Shown piece after piece: positions 1-6,301 of a DNA stretch of 7,392 nucleotides. A program made the translations under genes and the position numbers. Position 1 is the first letter of the stretch, and each line of letters starts with the position of its first letter. Source of the stretch: an uncultured bacterium (GTDB lineage: Bacteria > Actinomycetota > Coriobacteriia > Coriobacteriales > Eggerthellaceae); contig CALADF010000020.1 in assembly GCA_937890835.1 (NCBI GenBank), forward strand, positions 1-7,392, in the 5' to 3' direction. The notes under the pieces are model-generated. The model searched no databases and was not told the origin of the DNA. It worked only from the letters and a program-made list of their open reading frames with translations.

Positions 1-4
1 GCTG

Positions 5-32
5 AAGCCCGCACCTCGAAGAGCGGGTTCTT
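5..32 (+). terminator. Possible Rho-independent terminator of an upstream gene
   Basis: CCCGC (8-12) pairs with GCGGG (23-27), and G7-T28 and A6-T29 extend the stem to about 7 bp around a 10-nt loop. TTCTT follows on the + strand. The U-tract is short and interrupted, so this is only a modest candidate. It would end a gene lying left of the window; no coding sequence from that gene is recognisable here. Confidence 0.35.
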
Positions 33-70
33 ACACCAACAATCGGGACGCGATCTATTATGCCAATGCG

Positions 71-99
71 TTGAATGTTGCTGTTCCATTTGTTATAGT
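71..99 (+). promoter_or_regulatory. Sigma70-like promoter of the GntR/DUF1648 unit
   Basis: TTGAAT (71-76) and TATAGT (94-99) are separated by exactly 17 bp, giving 4/6 and 5/6 matches to the housekeeping consensus. Transcription should begin near 106, leaving a leader of about 115 nt that contains the direct repeats at 113-156. An imperfect inverted repeat (89-113) with outer arms TTTGTT/AACAAA covers the -10 box and start site, which is where an autorepressing GntR protein would be expected to bind. Confidence 0.6.
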
Positions 100-113
100 A
101 CATATAGAACAAA
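89..113. promoter_or_regulatory. Candidate GntR operator: inverted repeat over the -10
   Basis: The outer arms TTTGTT (89-94) and AACAAA (108-113) are perfect complements, and about 8 of 12 positions are symmetric about base 101. GntR-family repressors usually bind short AT-rich dyads overlapping their own promoter. Assigning this dyad to the downstream regulator is inferred from position only. Confidence 0.4.
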
Positions 114-156
114 AAAGAGATGCGGTAACTAAGCTAAAAGAGATGCGGTAACTAAG
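113..156 (+). repeat. Two 21-bp direct repeats, period 23 bp
   Basis: A 21-bp unit containing GAGATGCGGTAACTAAG is present at 113-133 and repeated without mismatch at 136-156, with the two bases CT between copies. The repeats lie in the predicted 5' leader of the GntR gene, between the promoter (71-99) and the ribosome binding site near 208-213. The spacing of roughly two helical turns would put two bound proteins on the same face of the DNA. Slippage-type duplication is the alternative explanation. Confidence 0.9.
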
Positions 157-222
157 GTAGGAGCCGCTTTGGATGATGCGTCGGGTTGAAGTCGCGGCGA
201 ATCGGGAAGGGGAGTGGCGAAG

Positions 223-744
223 ATGATCATCCGAATCAGCCAGACGGCAGACGTGCCTCTCTATATGCAGATTCGAGACCAGCTGGTGGAGGCCATAGCT
301 CGCGGGGAGCTGCGGCCGGGTGACGGCCTTCCGAGCGTGCGCCGGCTGGCGAACGACCTCGGCATTAACCTGCATACGGTGAACAAGGCGTACGCGGTGC
401 TGCGAGATGAGGGGTATTTGGTGATGCGTGGACGCAGCGGCGCGTTCGTCGCGGACGTCGAGCGGGCGGCATCGCGAGAGCGCCTTGAGAACACAGAGCT
501 TCATCTTGCCGATGATCTGCGGAAACTCGCGCTCGAGCACAAAGCGCGGGGAGGCGGGGAGGCCGCGTTCGTGAAGCTTGCCGTCGATGCGGCCCGTGAG
601 GTGTACGGGGATCCCGGCGTCGTCGGCGCTCGTCGAAACGTGGGCGTGCTGGGTTTGGACGACAAGGGAAACCGCCTGAAGGGTGAGAGCGCGGCGAACT
701 TTACCGGCGCGAGCGCCGTTTCGGCCGAGAAGGAAAGAGGGTGA
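223..744 (+). CDS. GntR-family transcriptional regulator, YtrA-like subfamily
   Basis: This is a DNA-binding repressor of the GntR family. The N-terminal winged helix spans about residues 7-78 of 173: the PLYMQIRDQL entry helix, the GELRPGDGLPSVRRLA segment, the recognition segment INLHTVNKAYAVL and the wing ending in GRSGAFVAD. The remainder has only a short helical stretch (about 80-127) and a poorly ordered tail. There is no FadR, HutC (UTRA) or aminotransferase-like effector domain, as is typical of the YtrA subfamily, though YtrA proteins are usually nearer 120-130 residues. ATG 223 is preferred over the in-frame GTG at 214 because GGGGAG (208-213) sits 9 nt before it, whereas it abuts the GTG. 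The stop overlaps the next start (TGATG), so the membrane-protein gene is translationally coupled and is probably what this regulator controls. The DNA-binding family is clear; the effector is unknown. Confidence 0.9.
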   Translation: MIIRISQTADVPLYMQIRDQLVEAIARGELRPGDGLPSVRRLANDLGINLHTVNKAYAVLRDEGYLVMRGRSGAFVADVERAASRERLENTELHLADDLRKLALEHKARGGGEAAFVKLAVDAAREVYGDPGVVGARRNVGVLGLDDKGNRLKGESAANFTGASAVSAEKERG

Positions 745-1904
745 TGGTCGTGGATGCGGCTCTGACGATGCTGGTTCTCGTTTTGGTGGTTCCGATAAGC
801 GGAGGCTTGATGGCGGTGACGCCCTACCTCATGCCCAAGCGCGAATGCTTCGCCGTGACCGTCCCCGAGACCGCCTGGCAAGACGAGCAGCTGCGCGGCT
901 TCAAGCGGAAGTTCACGTCGTGGTGCGCTGTCCTCACCGTGGTGTGCACCGCCGTCATGGCGTGCGCCACCGCTCCGGTTATGGGCACGCCCGCCGACTC
1001 GTCCTCGTACGGTGCTCTCGTCGGGGCGCTTATCGGGTCGACGCTGGCGGTCACGCTCATCCCGTTTTGCTTCATGCTTCACTTCCGTAAGAAGGTGATG
1101 GCGCTTAAACGCGAGCGCGGTTGGTTCGCGCCGCGTCAGGAAGCGACGGCGCTGGTGGCGGAAGAGGACGTGCCCCACGCCATTTCGCTGGCGTGGAACT
1201 TGCTCTACGTTCCCGTTCTGCTGATCATCGTGGCCATCGGCGTGGTGGCGTATCCCGACATGCCCGACATGATTCCCATGCACGCCGATTTCGCGGGGAA
1301 CGTGAACGATTACGAGCCGAAAAGCATCGGCGTGGTGTTCGGCTTTCCCGTGCTGACGGTGCTGTTCCTGATGGTGTGCTTCATCTTCAGCCATTGGATG
1401 ATGATTCGCTCGAAGCGCCCGACCAATCCGGGTGCGCCTGTCACCTCGGCGCTCGCCTATGGCATGTTCGCTCGCGCGCAGAGCATATTCCTGCTGGTGA
1501 CAGGCTTGCTTTTGTCGGCCGGCATCGGCATCGGGTTCATGTTGTCTTCGGCGGGCGTTTTCGGGCTGGGGGAGATGGCGCTTGTCATCGTCTTGCTGAG
1601 CATGTTCATCGTGGTAGGCGCCGTCGCGCTTTCGGTGGGCTATGGGCAGGCGGGATCGCGGCTGTTCAGCCGCATGGAGGCTGCAGGTGGGGAAACGTGC
1701 CTGACCATGCCTGCCGACGATGACGAGCATTGGAAGCTCGGCGTGTTCTACTTCAATCCCGATGATTCCAGCTTGTGGGTGTGCGAACGCTTCGGCGTGG
1801 GTTGGACGATGAATTTCGCGCGCCCCGCCGCATGGGCGTTCGCCGTGGGGTTTGCGCTGGTCACGGTGGTGTTCATCGTGGCGATAACCTCGCTGGTGGG
1901 ATAG
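744..1904 (+). CDS. DUF1648 and DUF5808 multi-pass membrane protein
   Basis: An integral membrane protein of 386 residues with about eight hydrophobic segments, roughly at 4-26, 57-79, 89-113, 147-170, 195-216, 246-269, 275-299 and 362-384. After segment four comes the DUF1648 signature PDMIPMHADFAGNVNDYEPK, in which proline, histidine, glycine and tyrosine-lysine positions are the conserved ones. Near the C-terminus, about residues 326-361, is a DUF5808-like stretch with WKLGVFYFNP, VCERFGVGWTMNFARP. DUF1648 also occurs in SdpI-type toxin immunity proteins, and coupling to a YtrA-like GntR gene is a recurrent Gram-positive arrangement, often tied to cell-envelope stress; the activity is not established. 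ATG 744 gives a TGATG junction with AAGGA (730-734) 9 nt upstream. GTG 741 is also possible and would add one residue. No clear + strand terminator follows. Confidence 0.85.
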   Translation: MVVDAALTMLVLVLVVPISGGLMAVTPYLMPKRECFAVTVPETAWQDEQLRGFKRKFTSWCAVLTVVCTAVMACATAPVMGTPADSSSYGALVGALIGSTLAVTLIPFCFMLHFRKKVMALKRERGWFAPRQEATALVAEEDVPHAISLAWNLLYVPVLLIIVAIGVVAYPDMPDMIPMHADFAGNVNDYEPKSIGVVFGFPVLTVLFLMVCFIFSHWMMIRSKRPTNPGAPVTSALAYGMFARAQSIFLLVTGLLLSAGIGIGFMLSSAGVFGLGEMALVIVLLSMFIVVGAVALSVGYGQAGSRLFSRMEAAGGETCLTMPADDDEHWKLGVFYFNPDDSSLWVCERFGVGWTMNFARPAAWAFAVGFALVTVVFIVAITSLVG

Positions 1905-2033
1905 GCGGGCGACGTTGCCGAGGGCGTTGCGGATGATGCGGTTGAAAAGCGGTGAGAAATTGCGGGTCGGCGGCCTCGTATGGGGCGATGACGCGCCCTC
2001 GGCGTTGCGAGATGCGGAGAAGCCTTCCGAAGC

Positions 2034-2071
2034 AAAAGGCCCCGGCAGGGCGAGATCGAACCTGCCGGGGC
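2034..2071 (-). terminator. Rho-independent terminator of the LCP gene
   Basis: A perfect 11-bp GC-rich stem, GCCCCGGCAGG (2039-2049) with CCTGCCGGGGC (2061-2071), encloses an 11-nt loop. Read on the - strand it is followed by CTTTTGCTT, a short U-tract, and it lies 57 nt past the LCP stop codon. The + strand side lacks a T-run, so it should act mainly on LCP transcription, although the hairpin may also slow + strand readthrough from 1904. The rest of the convergent gap 1905-2127 shows no gene that I can support. Confidence 0.85.
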
Positions 2072-2127
2072 GCTGTCGTGTCAGGGTTCGCGTCGGGCCG
2101 CTGAGCCCGTCGCGCCTGCGATGCGCG

Positions 2128-3471
2128 TTACGCCACGTCGTCGGTGGTGAGACCTGCGTTGGCCGCAAGCTGCTCGTAGTCGCGCGGGGACGCGCCGTTG
2201 GTTGCAGCGCCGAGCGACTCGTTTTGGGCCTGTTCATCGGGAATGACGGCGCTCGTGTCGTTGGGGTCGAGGCCTGCGTCGACGCGCTGCATCATCTCGC
2301 GCCATTCGGCGTACTCGGTCCCCACGTAGCTGATGCCATCGACGTTCAGGCTGTAGCTGGGGCAAGCCGCCGAGTACATGGTGAGCCCGTTTTGCTGGAA
2401 CTGAATGGCCAGATGAACAAGGTCGCTCACCGAGTAGTCGGTGGAAATGCATTGGGCGAGGTCCCCCACCAGGCCGGGAAGCGCCGCCGGGGACGAGGCG
2501 AGCACCTCGTTGACGATGCCCATGATGATGAGGCGCTGGGCCTGCGCACGTCCGAAGTCGCCGCCTGAGACGTTGTAGCGTTCGCGGGCGAAAGCGAGCG
2601 CTTGCTCGCCGTTGAGTCGTTGGGTGCCTTCGGTGAAGCTCATGCCGCCGTTGCCCGCGCTGAAGCTCTCGGGGATGTCAACCCAGATGCCGCCGAGCTT
2701 GTCCACAACGGTTTCAAGCTCGTCGAAATGAACCTCGACGTAGTGGTTGATGGGAACGCCGGCGAATTCCGAAATGCAGCTAACCGCGCCTGACGCTCCG
2801 CCGAACGAATAGGCGGCGTTGATCTTCTGCGTGCCCTGCCCCTCGATGTTCACCATGGTGTCGCGCGGGATGGAGATGAGGTCCACCACGCCGGCGGTCT
2901 CGTCGATGCGCACGAGGGTGACCACGTCGCTTCGGCTGACGGTGTCGCCCGAGCGCGCGTCGCTTCCCAAAATGGCGACGTAGACGGCGTTGTCTTCGTC
3001 ATCGGCCGTGTCCGCGGGAGCCAGCGCGTCCAGCAGCTCGGTGCGTTCGCGCTCATCTGCGATGCCGATGGACGAGTTGAGCGAATTCACCCAGGCGATG
3101 AGCGCGCCCGCGCTGCCGACCACCAGCACCAGAACCACCACCAAAACGCCCAGGCAGATTTTGAGCGCGCGTCCCTGCTTCTTGCGCTTTTTCTTCACCC
3201 GCACGAGGTTGTCGTGCGGATCGCGGGGGTCGTGGGAACCCGGCCCGTCTGCGCCGGCAACGCGAGGGCCCCGAGGGTCGCGGCCGTCCGCGGCGCCGTG
3301 GGAGCCGTGCGAAGCGTGCGAACCCGCCTGCGGCATGGAGAACGGGCGAGGAGCGACGGCGCGGTTTTGCCGGCTGTTCGAGGGAAGGGTGACGGGGCGG
3401 AAGTTCCGGCTCGCCTGATTGTTTGAATCGCGTTTTTGCGAACCGTCGAAATCGCGTTCGTCGTTCGTCAT
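2128..3471 (-). CDS. LytR-CpsA-Psr (LCP) family cell-wall glycopolymer transferase
   Basis: LCP enzymes transfer undecaprenyl-linked glycopolymers (wall teichoic acid, capsule) onto peptidoglycan outside the membrane. This 447-residue protein has a cytoplasmic N-terminal region of about 100 residues, low in complexity and rich in His, Asp, Gly and Pro, then a basic VKKKRKKQGR stretch and one membrane helix (about 102-128). The extracellular LCP domain (about 160-325) shows YVAILGSDAR, SRSD (179-182), SIPRDT with Arg203, LGGIWVDIP, LNGEQALAFARER and GDFGRAQAQR. These include the conserved Asp and Arg positions that bind pyrophosphate-lipid and metal. A tail of about 120 residues has no recognised domain. 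ATG 3471 is chosen over ATG 3480 because the GAGGGGG Shine-Dalgarno ends 9 nt before it but touches the upstream ATG. The gene diverges from the Wzz/kinase/phosphatase operon, so capsule or other surface-polymer attachment is the likely role. The exact polymer is inferred only. Confidence 0.92.
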   Translation of the reverse strand: MTNDERDFDGSQKRDSNNQASRNFRPVTLPSNSRQNRAVAPRPFSMPQAGSHASHGSHGAADGRDPRGPRVAGADGPGSHDPRDPHDNLVRVKKKRKKQGRALKICLGVLVVVLVLVVGSAGALIAWVNSLNSSIGIADERERTELLDALAPADTADDEDNAVYVAILGSDARSGDTVSRSDVVTLVRIDETAGVVDLISIPRDTMVNIEGQGTQKINAAYSFGGASGAVSCISEFAGVPINHYVEVHFDELETVVDKLGGIWVDIPESFSAGNGGMSFTEGTQRLNGEQALAFARERYNVSGGDFGRAQAQRLIIMGIVNEVLASSPAALPGLVGDLAQCISTDYSVSDLVHLAIQFQQNGLTMYSAACPSYSLNVDGISYVGTEYAEWREMMQRVDAGLDPNDTSAVIPDEQAQNESLGAATNGASPRDYEQLAANAGLTTDDVA

Positions 3472-3567
3472 GAGTAACATCCCCCTCGTATGCCTCTGCG
3501 CGTTTCCCCAGCGTATCTAGCTGTTTTGCAACGAGCTGCGAAGCCTGCCGGATAATGGCCGATTGTC

Positions 3568-3596
3568 TGGAAACAGCGCGCTATTACGGCTAGAAT
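3568..3596 (+). promoter_or_regulatory. Predicted promoter of the Wzz-kinase-phosphatase operon
   Basis: TGGAAA (3568-3573) and TAGAAT (3591-3596) are 17 bp apart, with 4/6 and 5/6 matches to the sigma70 consensus. The start site would fall near 3603, inside the palindrome 3595-3614, so a protein bound there would block this promoter. No convincing promoter for the divergent LCP gene was found in the same gap; a weak one (TTCGCA-N17-TAGATA on the - strand) exists. Confidence 0.4.
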
Positions 3597-3615
3597 GTGA
3601 TATTTATACAACATA
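3595..3615 (+). promoter_or_regulatory. Palindromic operator, copy 1 (Wzz operon)
   Basis: ATGTGATATTTATACAACAT (3595-3614) fits ATGT-N2-TAT-N2-ATA-N2-ACAT, with 7 of 10 base pairs symmetric. The identical 21-bp sequence recurs at 6457-6477, and 19 bp of it recur inverted at 5932-5950. It covers the predicted start of the Wzz operon and lies in the divergent gap with the LCP gene. The nearby XRE protein, whose own upstream region carries the same TATACAACAT half-site, is the obvious candidate binder. The repeated sequence is seen directly; the operator role is inferred. Confidence 0.65.
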
Positions 3616-3641
3616 TCCCCTAATTCATGAAGGAAAAAACC

Positions 3642-4295
3642 GTGACATTACTCGAACTGATGCGCCTTTTGCGCAAGCACTTGAAGCTCGTCATCGCGCT
3701 TCCTGTGCTCTGCGCGGTGGCCGCCGCAGCGGTCAGCTGGGCGCTTCTTCCGAACACCTACACCGCCAGCGTGTCCATGTACGTTCTGACGAAATCGTCG
3801 AGCGACTCGTCGAACATAACCAACTCCGACCTCTCGGCGAGCCAGATGCTCACCAACGATGTCGTCAGCTTGGTGAAAAGCGATCGTGTTCTCGCCGACA
3901 CGGCCAAGGCGCTGAAGATGGAGAACCTGTCCGACTACGAGATTTCCGTGGAAAGCGCCACTACCACGCGTGTGCTGACGGTTTCGGTGACGGGCGAGTC
4001 GGCGCAGACGGTCGCCATCGTGGCGAACGAGCTTGCGGAGACCGCGGACTCGGTCGCCAAGGAGGTCATGGACGTCAAGAGCGTCAACGTGATCGATCAG
4101 GCGGCCGAGCCCTCGTCGCCTTCGGGGCCGCCTCGAGCCATGTACACAGCCGTGGCGTTTCTCGCCGGGTTGTTTCTTGCCGTCGCCATCGTGGTGGTGC
4201 TCGACATCGTGAACACGCGCGTGCGCAATGCGGAAGAAGTCGAAGAGTTGCTGGGAGTGCCGGTGATCGGGCGCATTCCGGTTATCAAGAGTTAG
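3642..4295 (+). CDS. Wzz/YveK-type polysaccharide chain-length and kinase-modulator protein
   Basis: A membrane protein of 217 residues of the Wzz (CapA/CpsC/YveK) family, which sets polysaccharide chain length and activates the partner tyrosine kinase from the membrane. The TLLELMRLLRKHLKL amphipathic start leads into TM1 (about 16-36). An extracytoplasmic domain (about 37-165) ends in the proline-rich PSSPSGPPRAM motif, followed by TM2 (about 167-189). The cytoplasmic tail NTRVRNAEEVEELLGVPVIGRIP is the segment that contacts the kinase in this family. GTG 3642 is chosen because GAAGGA (3629-3634) lies 7 nt upstream and translation then begins at the family-typical TLLEL. The upstream ATG 3627 has no Shine-Dalgarno, would add five residues (MKEKT) and itself overlaps that ribosome site. 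It is first in a three-gene operon, 10 bp ahead of the kinase. Confidence 0.9.
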   Translation: MTLLELMRLLRKHLKLVIALPVLCAVAAAAVSWALLPNTYTASVSMYVLTKSSSDSSNITNSDLSASQMLTNDVVSLVKSDRVLADTAKALKMENLSDYEISVESATTTRVLTVSVTGESAQTVAIVANELAETADSVAKEVMDVKSVNVIDQAAEPSSPSGPPRAMYTAVAFLAGLFLAVAIVVVLDIVNTRVRNAEEVEELLGVPVIGRIPVIKS

Positions 4296-4305
4296 GAAGG
4301 CGCTC

Positions 4306-5148
4306 ATGGGAAAGAAGAAAAAGAGCGCTTCGAATTCCCTCGAAGTGCAAAACGCCGCGAAGACCCTCTTCGCGAACATCCGATTCATGTCGCCTGACGA
4401 GCCCATCCGCTCCATCGTGATGACCAGCTCGGTTCCCAACGAGGGGAAATCGACTACGTCGGTGGAACTTGCGCGTGCCATCGCCACTTCAGGCGCGTCC
4501 GTCGTGCTGGTGGAGGCCGATATGCGCCGCCGTTCGCTGGCGAACATGCTGAACGTGCGCGGACGCGCGGGCGCTTACGCCGTGCTGACCGAGCAGGTGA
4601 CGCTTGACCAGGCCGTTTCGTCGACCGGTACGCCGAATTTGTACTTCCTCGACGTGGAGCCGAACATCCCCAACCCTGCGGACATCGTTTCCTCGCGCCG
4701 CTATGCCAAACTCGTCGACATGCTCGAGCGGGAATACGATTACGTGGTGTTTGACACGCCGCCCGTCGGCACCTTCATCGATGCGGCCATCCTGTCCACG
4801 CTGGTCGACGGCACCATCATCGTGGTGAAGCCCGGCTCCACGAAACGCGACGAGCTGCTGGGTGCTTACGAGCAGCTGCAGAAGGCGGATGCGCACGTGA
4901 TCGGCGTGTGCGCGACGTTCTGCGAAGGGACGGGCAGCGAGTACTATTACGCGTACTACACCGAGGATGGAAAGCGCACGAAACCCGATAAGGGTTCGAA
5001 GAGGGCTTACGAGCTTTCCGAGCCGAAGTACCCGGCCGCCACGCAGCCTTCAGGGCGCAGATCGTCTCAGAGCGCGGCTAAGCATGACGCACCTCGGAGG
5101 GATCATGCCTCTGTGCGCGGGGGTTCGAACAATCCGAGGTTGAAGTAG
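4306..5148 (+). CDS. cpsD: CpsD/CapB-type bacterial tyrosine kinase (BY-kinase)
   Basis: A cytoplasmic ATP-dependent protein-tyrosine autokinase of 280 residues that works with the Wzz-type membrane protein encoded just upstream. Visible motifs are the Walker A loop SSVPNEGKST (41-50), a Walker A'-like VVLVEADMRR (66-75), Walker B YVVFDTPP (146-153) and the C-terminal tyrosine cluster EYYYAYY (Tyr213-215, 217, 218), with further Tyr235 and Tyr242. This is the split Gram-positive form: the kinase lacks membrane segments and depends on the separate Wzz protein. The family Walker A' has D-x-D-x-R; here the first acid is Glu70, while Asp72 and Arg74 are kept. After the cluster comes a Lys/Ser/Arg-rich tail of about 55 residues, probably disordered and longer than usual. 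GGAAGG (4295-4300) lies 5 nt before ATG 4306. Phosphorylation state of the Tyr cluster normally tunes polymer length and export. Confidence 0.93.
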   Translation: MGKKKKSASNSLEVQNAAKTLFANIRFMSPDEPIRSIVMTSSVPNEGKSTTSVELARAIATSGASVVLVEADMRRRSLANMLNVRGRAGAYAVLTEQVTLDQAVSSTGTPNLYFLDVEPNIPNPADIVSSRRYAKLVDMLEREYDYVVFDTPPVGTFIDAAILSTLVDGTIIVVKPGSTKRDELLGAYEQLQKADAHVIGVCATFCEGTGSEYYYAYYTEDGKRTKPDKGSKRAYELSEPKYPAATQPSGRRSSQSAAKHDAPRRDHASVRGGSNNPRLK

Positions 5149-5158
5149 GGGTTCGCGT

Positions 5159-5812
5159 ATGCGCGATATACACTGTCACATTCTGCCGGGAGTCGACGAT
5201 GGCGCGCGCGATCTGGACGAGTCTTTGGCGATGCTGGAGGCGGCGAAGCGAGCCGGAGTGACGCGTATCGTGTGCACGCCTCATGTGCGGGATCCGTACT
5301 TCGACTACGATGCCATGTGGGATGCTTATGATTCCCTGGTGGAGCACGCGGGCGGCTTTCCGCTGCAAATGGGCTGGGAGGTGAACCATTCCAAGCTCAT
5401 GAACTTGGGGATGGAGTGGGCGGACAGGCTCCACTTCGACGGCTCGCGAGAATTCTTGCTCGAGCTGTCGAGCCATTGTCGACCTCATCATTTTCAGGAA
5501 TACGAGCGCACTATCTTCGAGCTTCAGGCACGTGGCTACGAGGTGATCATCGCGCATCCCGAGCGCTATCGCGCCATCCAGGAGAATCCCGACCTAGCGG
5601 AAGGGCTGGTGAAGATGGGGTGCAAGCTTCAGGCGTCGGCCGACTTCGTGGAAGGGGGCAGGCTCGGGCGCGAGCTGGCCCCCGCCAAGGCGCTTTTCGA
5701 GCGTAATCTCTACACCTACATCGCAAGCGACGCGCACCAGCCGAGACACTATGACATGCTTGCGAAGGCGAAAACGACCTATCGGACGAGGGGAAGGCAC
5801 GCCGCTGTTTAA
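5159..5812 (+). CDS. cpsB: CpsB/CapC-type PHP-domain protein-tyrosine phosphatase
   Basis: A metal-dependent phosphatase of the PHP fold that removes phosphate from the partner BY-kinase. Metal-ligand motifs are DIHCHILPGVDDGA (His5, His7, Asp13-14), CTPH (His42), GWEVN (Glu74), LELSSH, IAHPERY (His133) and IASDAHQ (Asp191, His193). The order matches CpsB/CapC/YwqE, so the protein should be active. At 217 residues it is shorter than the roughly 240-255 of typical Firmicutes members; it ends 24 residues after the last metal-binding His, with RGRHAAV. This may be a natural short form. AGTAGGGG (5144-5151) lies 7 nt before ATG 5159 and overlaps the kinase stop, so expression with the kinase is coupled. 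No convincing terminator follows. Confidence 0.92.
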   Translation: MRDIHCHILPGVDDGARDLDESLAMLEAAKRAGVTRIVCTPHVRDPYFDYDAMWDAYDSLVEHAGGFPLQMGWEVNHSKLMNLGMEWADRLHFDGSREFLLELSSHCRPHHFQEYERTIFELQARGYEVIIAHPERYRAIQENPDLAEGLVKMGCKLQASADFVEGGRLGRELAPAKALFERNLYTYIASDAHQPRHYDMLAKAKTTYRTRGRHAAV

Positions 5813-5913
5813 GCGCGTTCGCTGTTCGTTACATTATTCTTACCGTTTGATACATTCGCTCGTCTTATGCTAGAGAACAGCTAAAACATTGGCGGAATTT
5901 GAGGTTATTTCTC

Positions 5914-5942
5914 AGGACAAAGGCGTTGAATTGTTGTATAAA
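5914..5942 (+). promoter_or_regulatory. Possible + strand promoter antisense to the XRE gene
   Basis: AGGACA (5914-5919) and TATAAA (5937-5942) are 17 bp apart (4/6 and 5/6 matches). The -10 lies inside operator copy 2. No + strand gene with a ribosome site follows, so any transcript would run antisense through the XRE gene. This could equally be chance in an AT-rich stretch; the rest of 5813-5990 shows no coding potential. Confidence 0.25.
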
Positions 5943-5950
5943 TATCACAT
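5932..5950 (-). promoter_or_regulatory. Palindromic operator, copy 2 (3' of the XRE gene)
   Basis: On the - strand this reads ATGTGATATTTATACAACA, matching 19 bases of the copies at 3595 and 6457 in inverted orientation. It differs only at the outermost T of the 20-bp palindrome. It lies 41 bp beyond the XRE stop codon, between the convergent phosphatase and XRE genes. No gene start is adjacent, so it may serve an antisense promoter, DNA looping or titration. Confidence 0.6.
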
Positions 5951-5990
5951 TGTTTCGTTTGAATCGATGCGAGAGGAGCGCTGCGAGGGG

Positions 5991-6284
5991 TTAACAGTCA
6001 GGTGCTTGGGATGATGGGATCGAGCTGGGCTTAGCGATGGGGCGAGTCTCGATTTTCGCTTGAGGCTGCGGAATGCCCTCGAAAAACTCGGAGAGGGACA
6101 TGTCGAAGCCGGTGGCGATTTTCGCAAGGTTTTGCAGCGTCACGTTACGCCGGCCTGATTCGATGGAGGCGAGGTACGTTCGGTCCATGCCGATTTTGAG
6201 AGCGAAACGCTCTTGGCTGGAACCGTTCTTGGCTCGCAGTTCTTTGATTCTCAGTCCCACCTGTATTTGGAGAAGATTCTGCAT
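5991..6284 (-). CDS. Small XRE-family helix-turn-helix regulator
   Basis: A 97-residue protein that is essentially one HTH domain. Helix 1 is about 10-19 (GLRIKELRAK), helices 2-3 are SSQERFALKIGMDRTYLASIESGRRN (about 22-47, recognition helix around 33-42), and helices 4-5 are VTLQNLAKIATGFDMSLSEFF (48-68). A Pro/Ser/Gln-rich tail of about 28 residues has no known fold. The domain resembles restriction-modification controller proteins and CI-like repressors, which bind AT-rich palindromes as dimers, but no restriction gene is nearby. ATG 6284 has only a weak ribosome site (GGGA adjoining the start), so expression may be low or the start uncertain; a GTG nine codons in has no better site. Directly upstream lies a 35-bp dyad (6302-6336), and near-identical palindromes occur at 3595, 5932 and 6457. 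It is therefore the likely local regulator of the polysaccharide genes. Confidence 0.87.
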   Translation of the reverse strand: MQNLLQIQVGLRIKELRAKNGSSQERFALKIGMDRTYLASIESGRRNVTLQNLAKIATGFDMSLSEFFEGIPQPQAKIETRPIAKPSSIPSSQAPDC

Positions 6285-6301
6285 TCCCGAAGATTATTTT
6301 G

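Noticed and set aside
501..2237. Long - strand open frame (578 codons) opposite the GntR/DUF1648 genes
   Set aside because: Its translation is His/Arg/Gln-rich with no domain, it lies antisense to two well-supported genes, and it reflects GC-rich codon bias on the other strand.
1915..2568. + strand frame covering the convergent gap and the LCP 3' end
   Set aside because: It runs through a strong hairpin terminator and antisense to the LCP C-terminus; its translation has no family features. I also looked for a gene remnant in 1905-2035 and recognised none.
3648..4547. - strand open frame opposite the Wzz and kinase genes
   Set aside because: Arg/His-rich shadow with no recognisable motif; both + strand genes carry clear family motifs.
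5847..5871. TTGATA and TATGCT promoter-like boxes after the phosphatase gene
   Set aside because: The spacing is only 13 bp and no gene follows on that strand.
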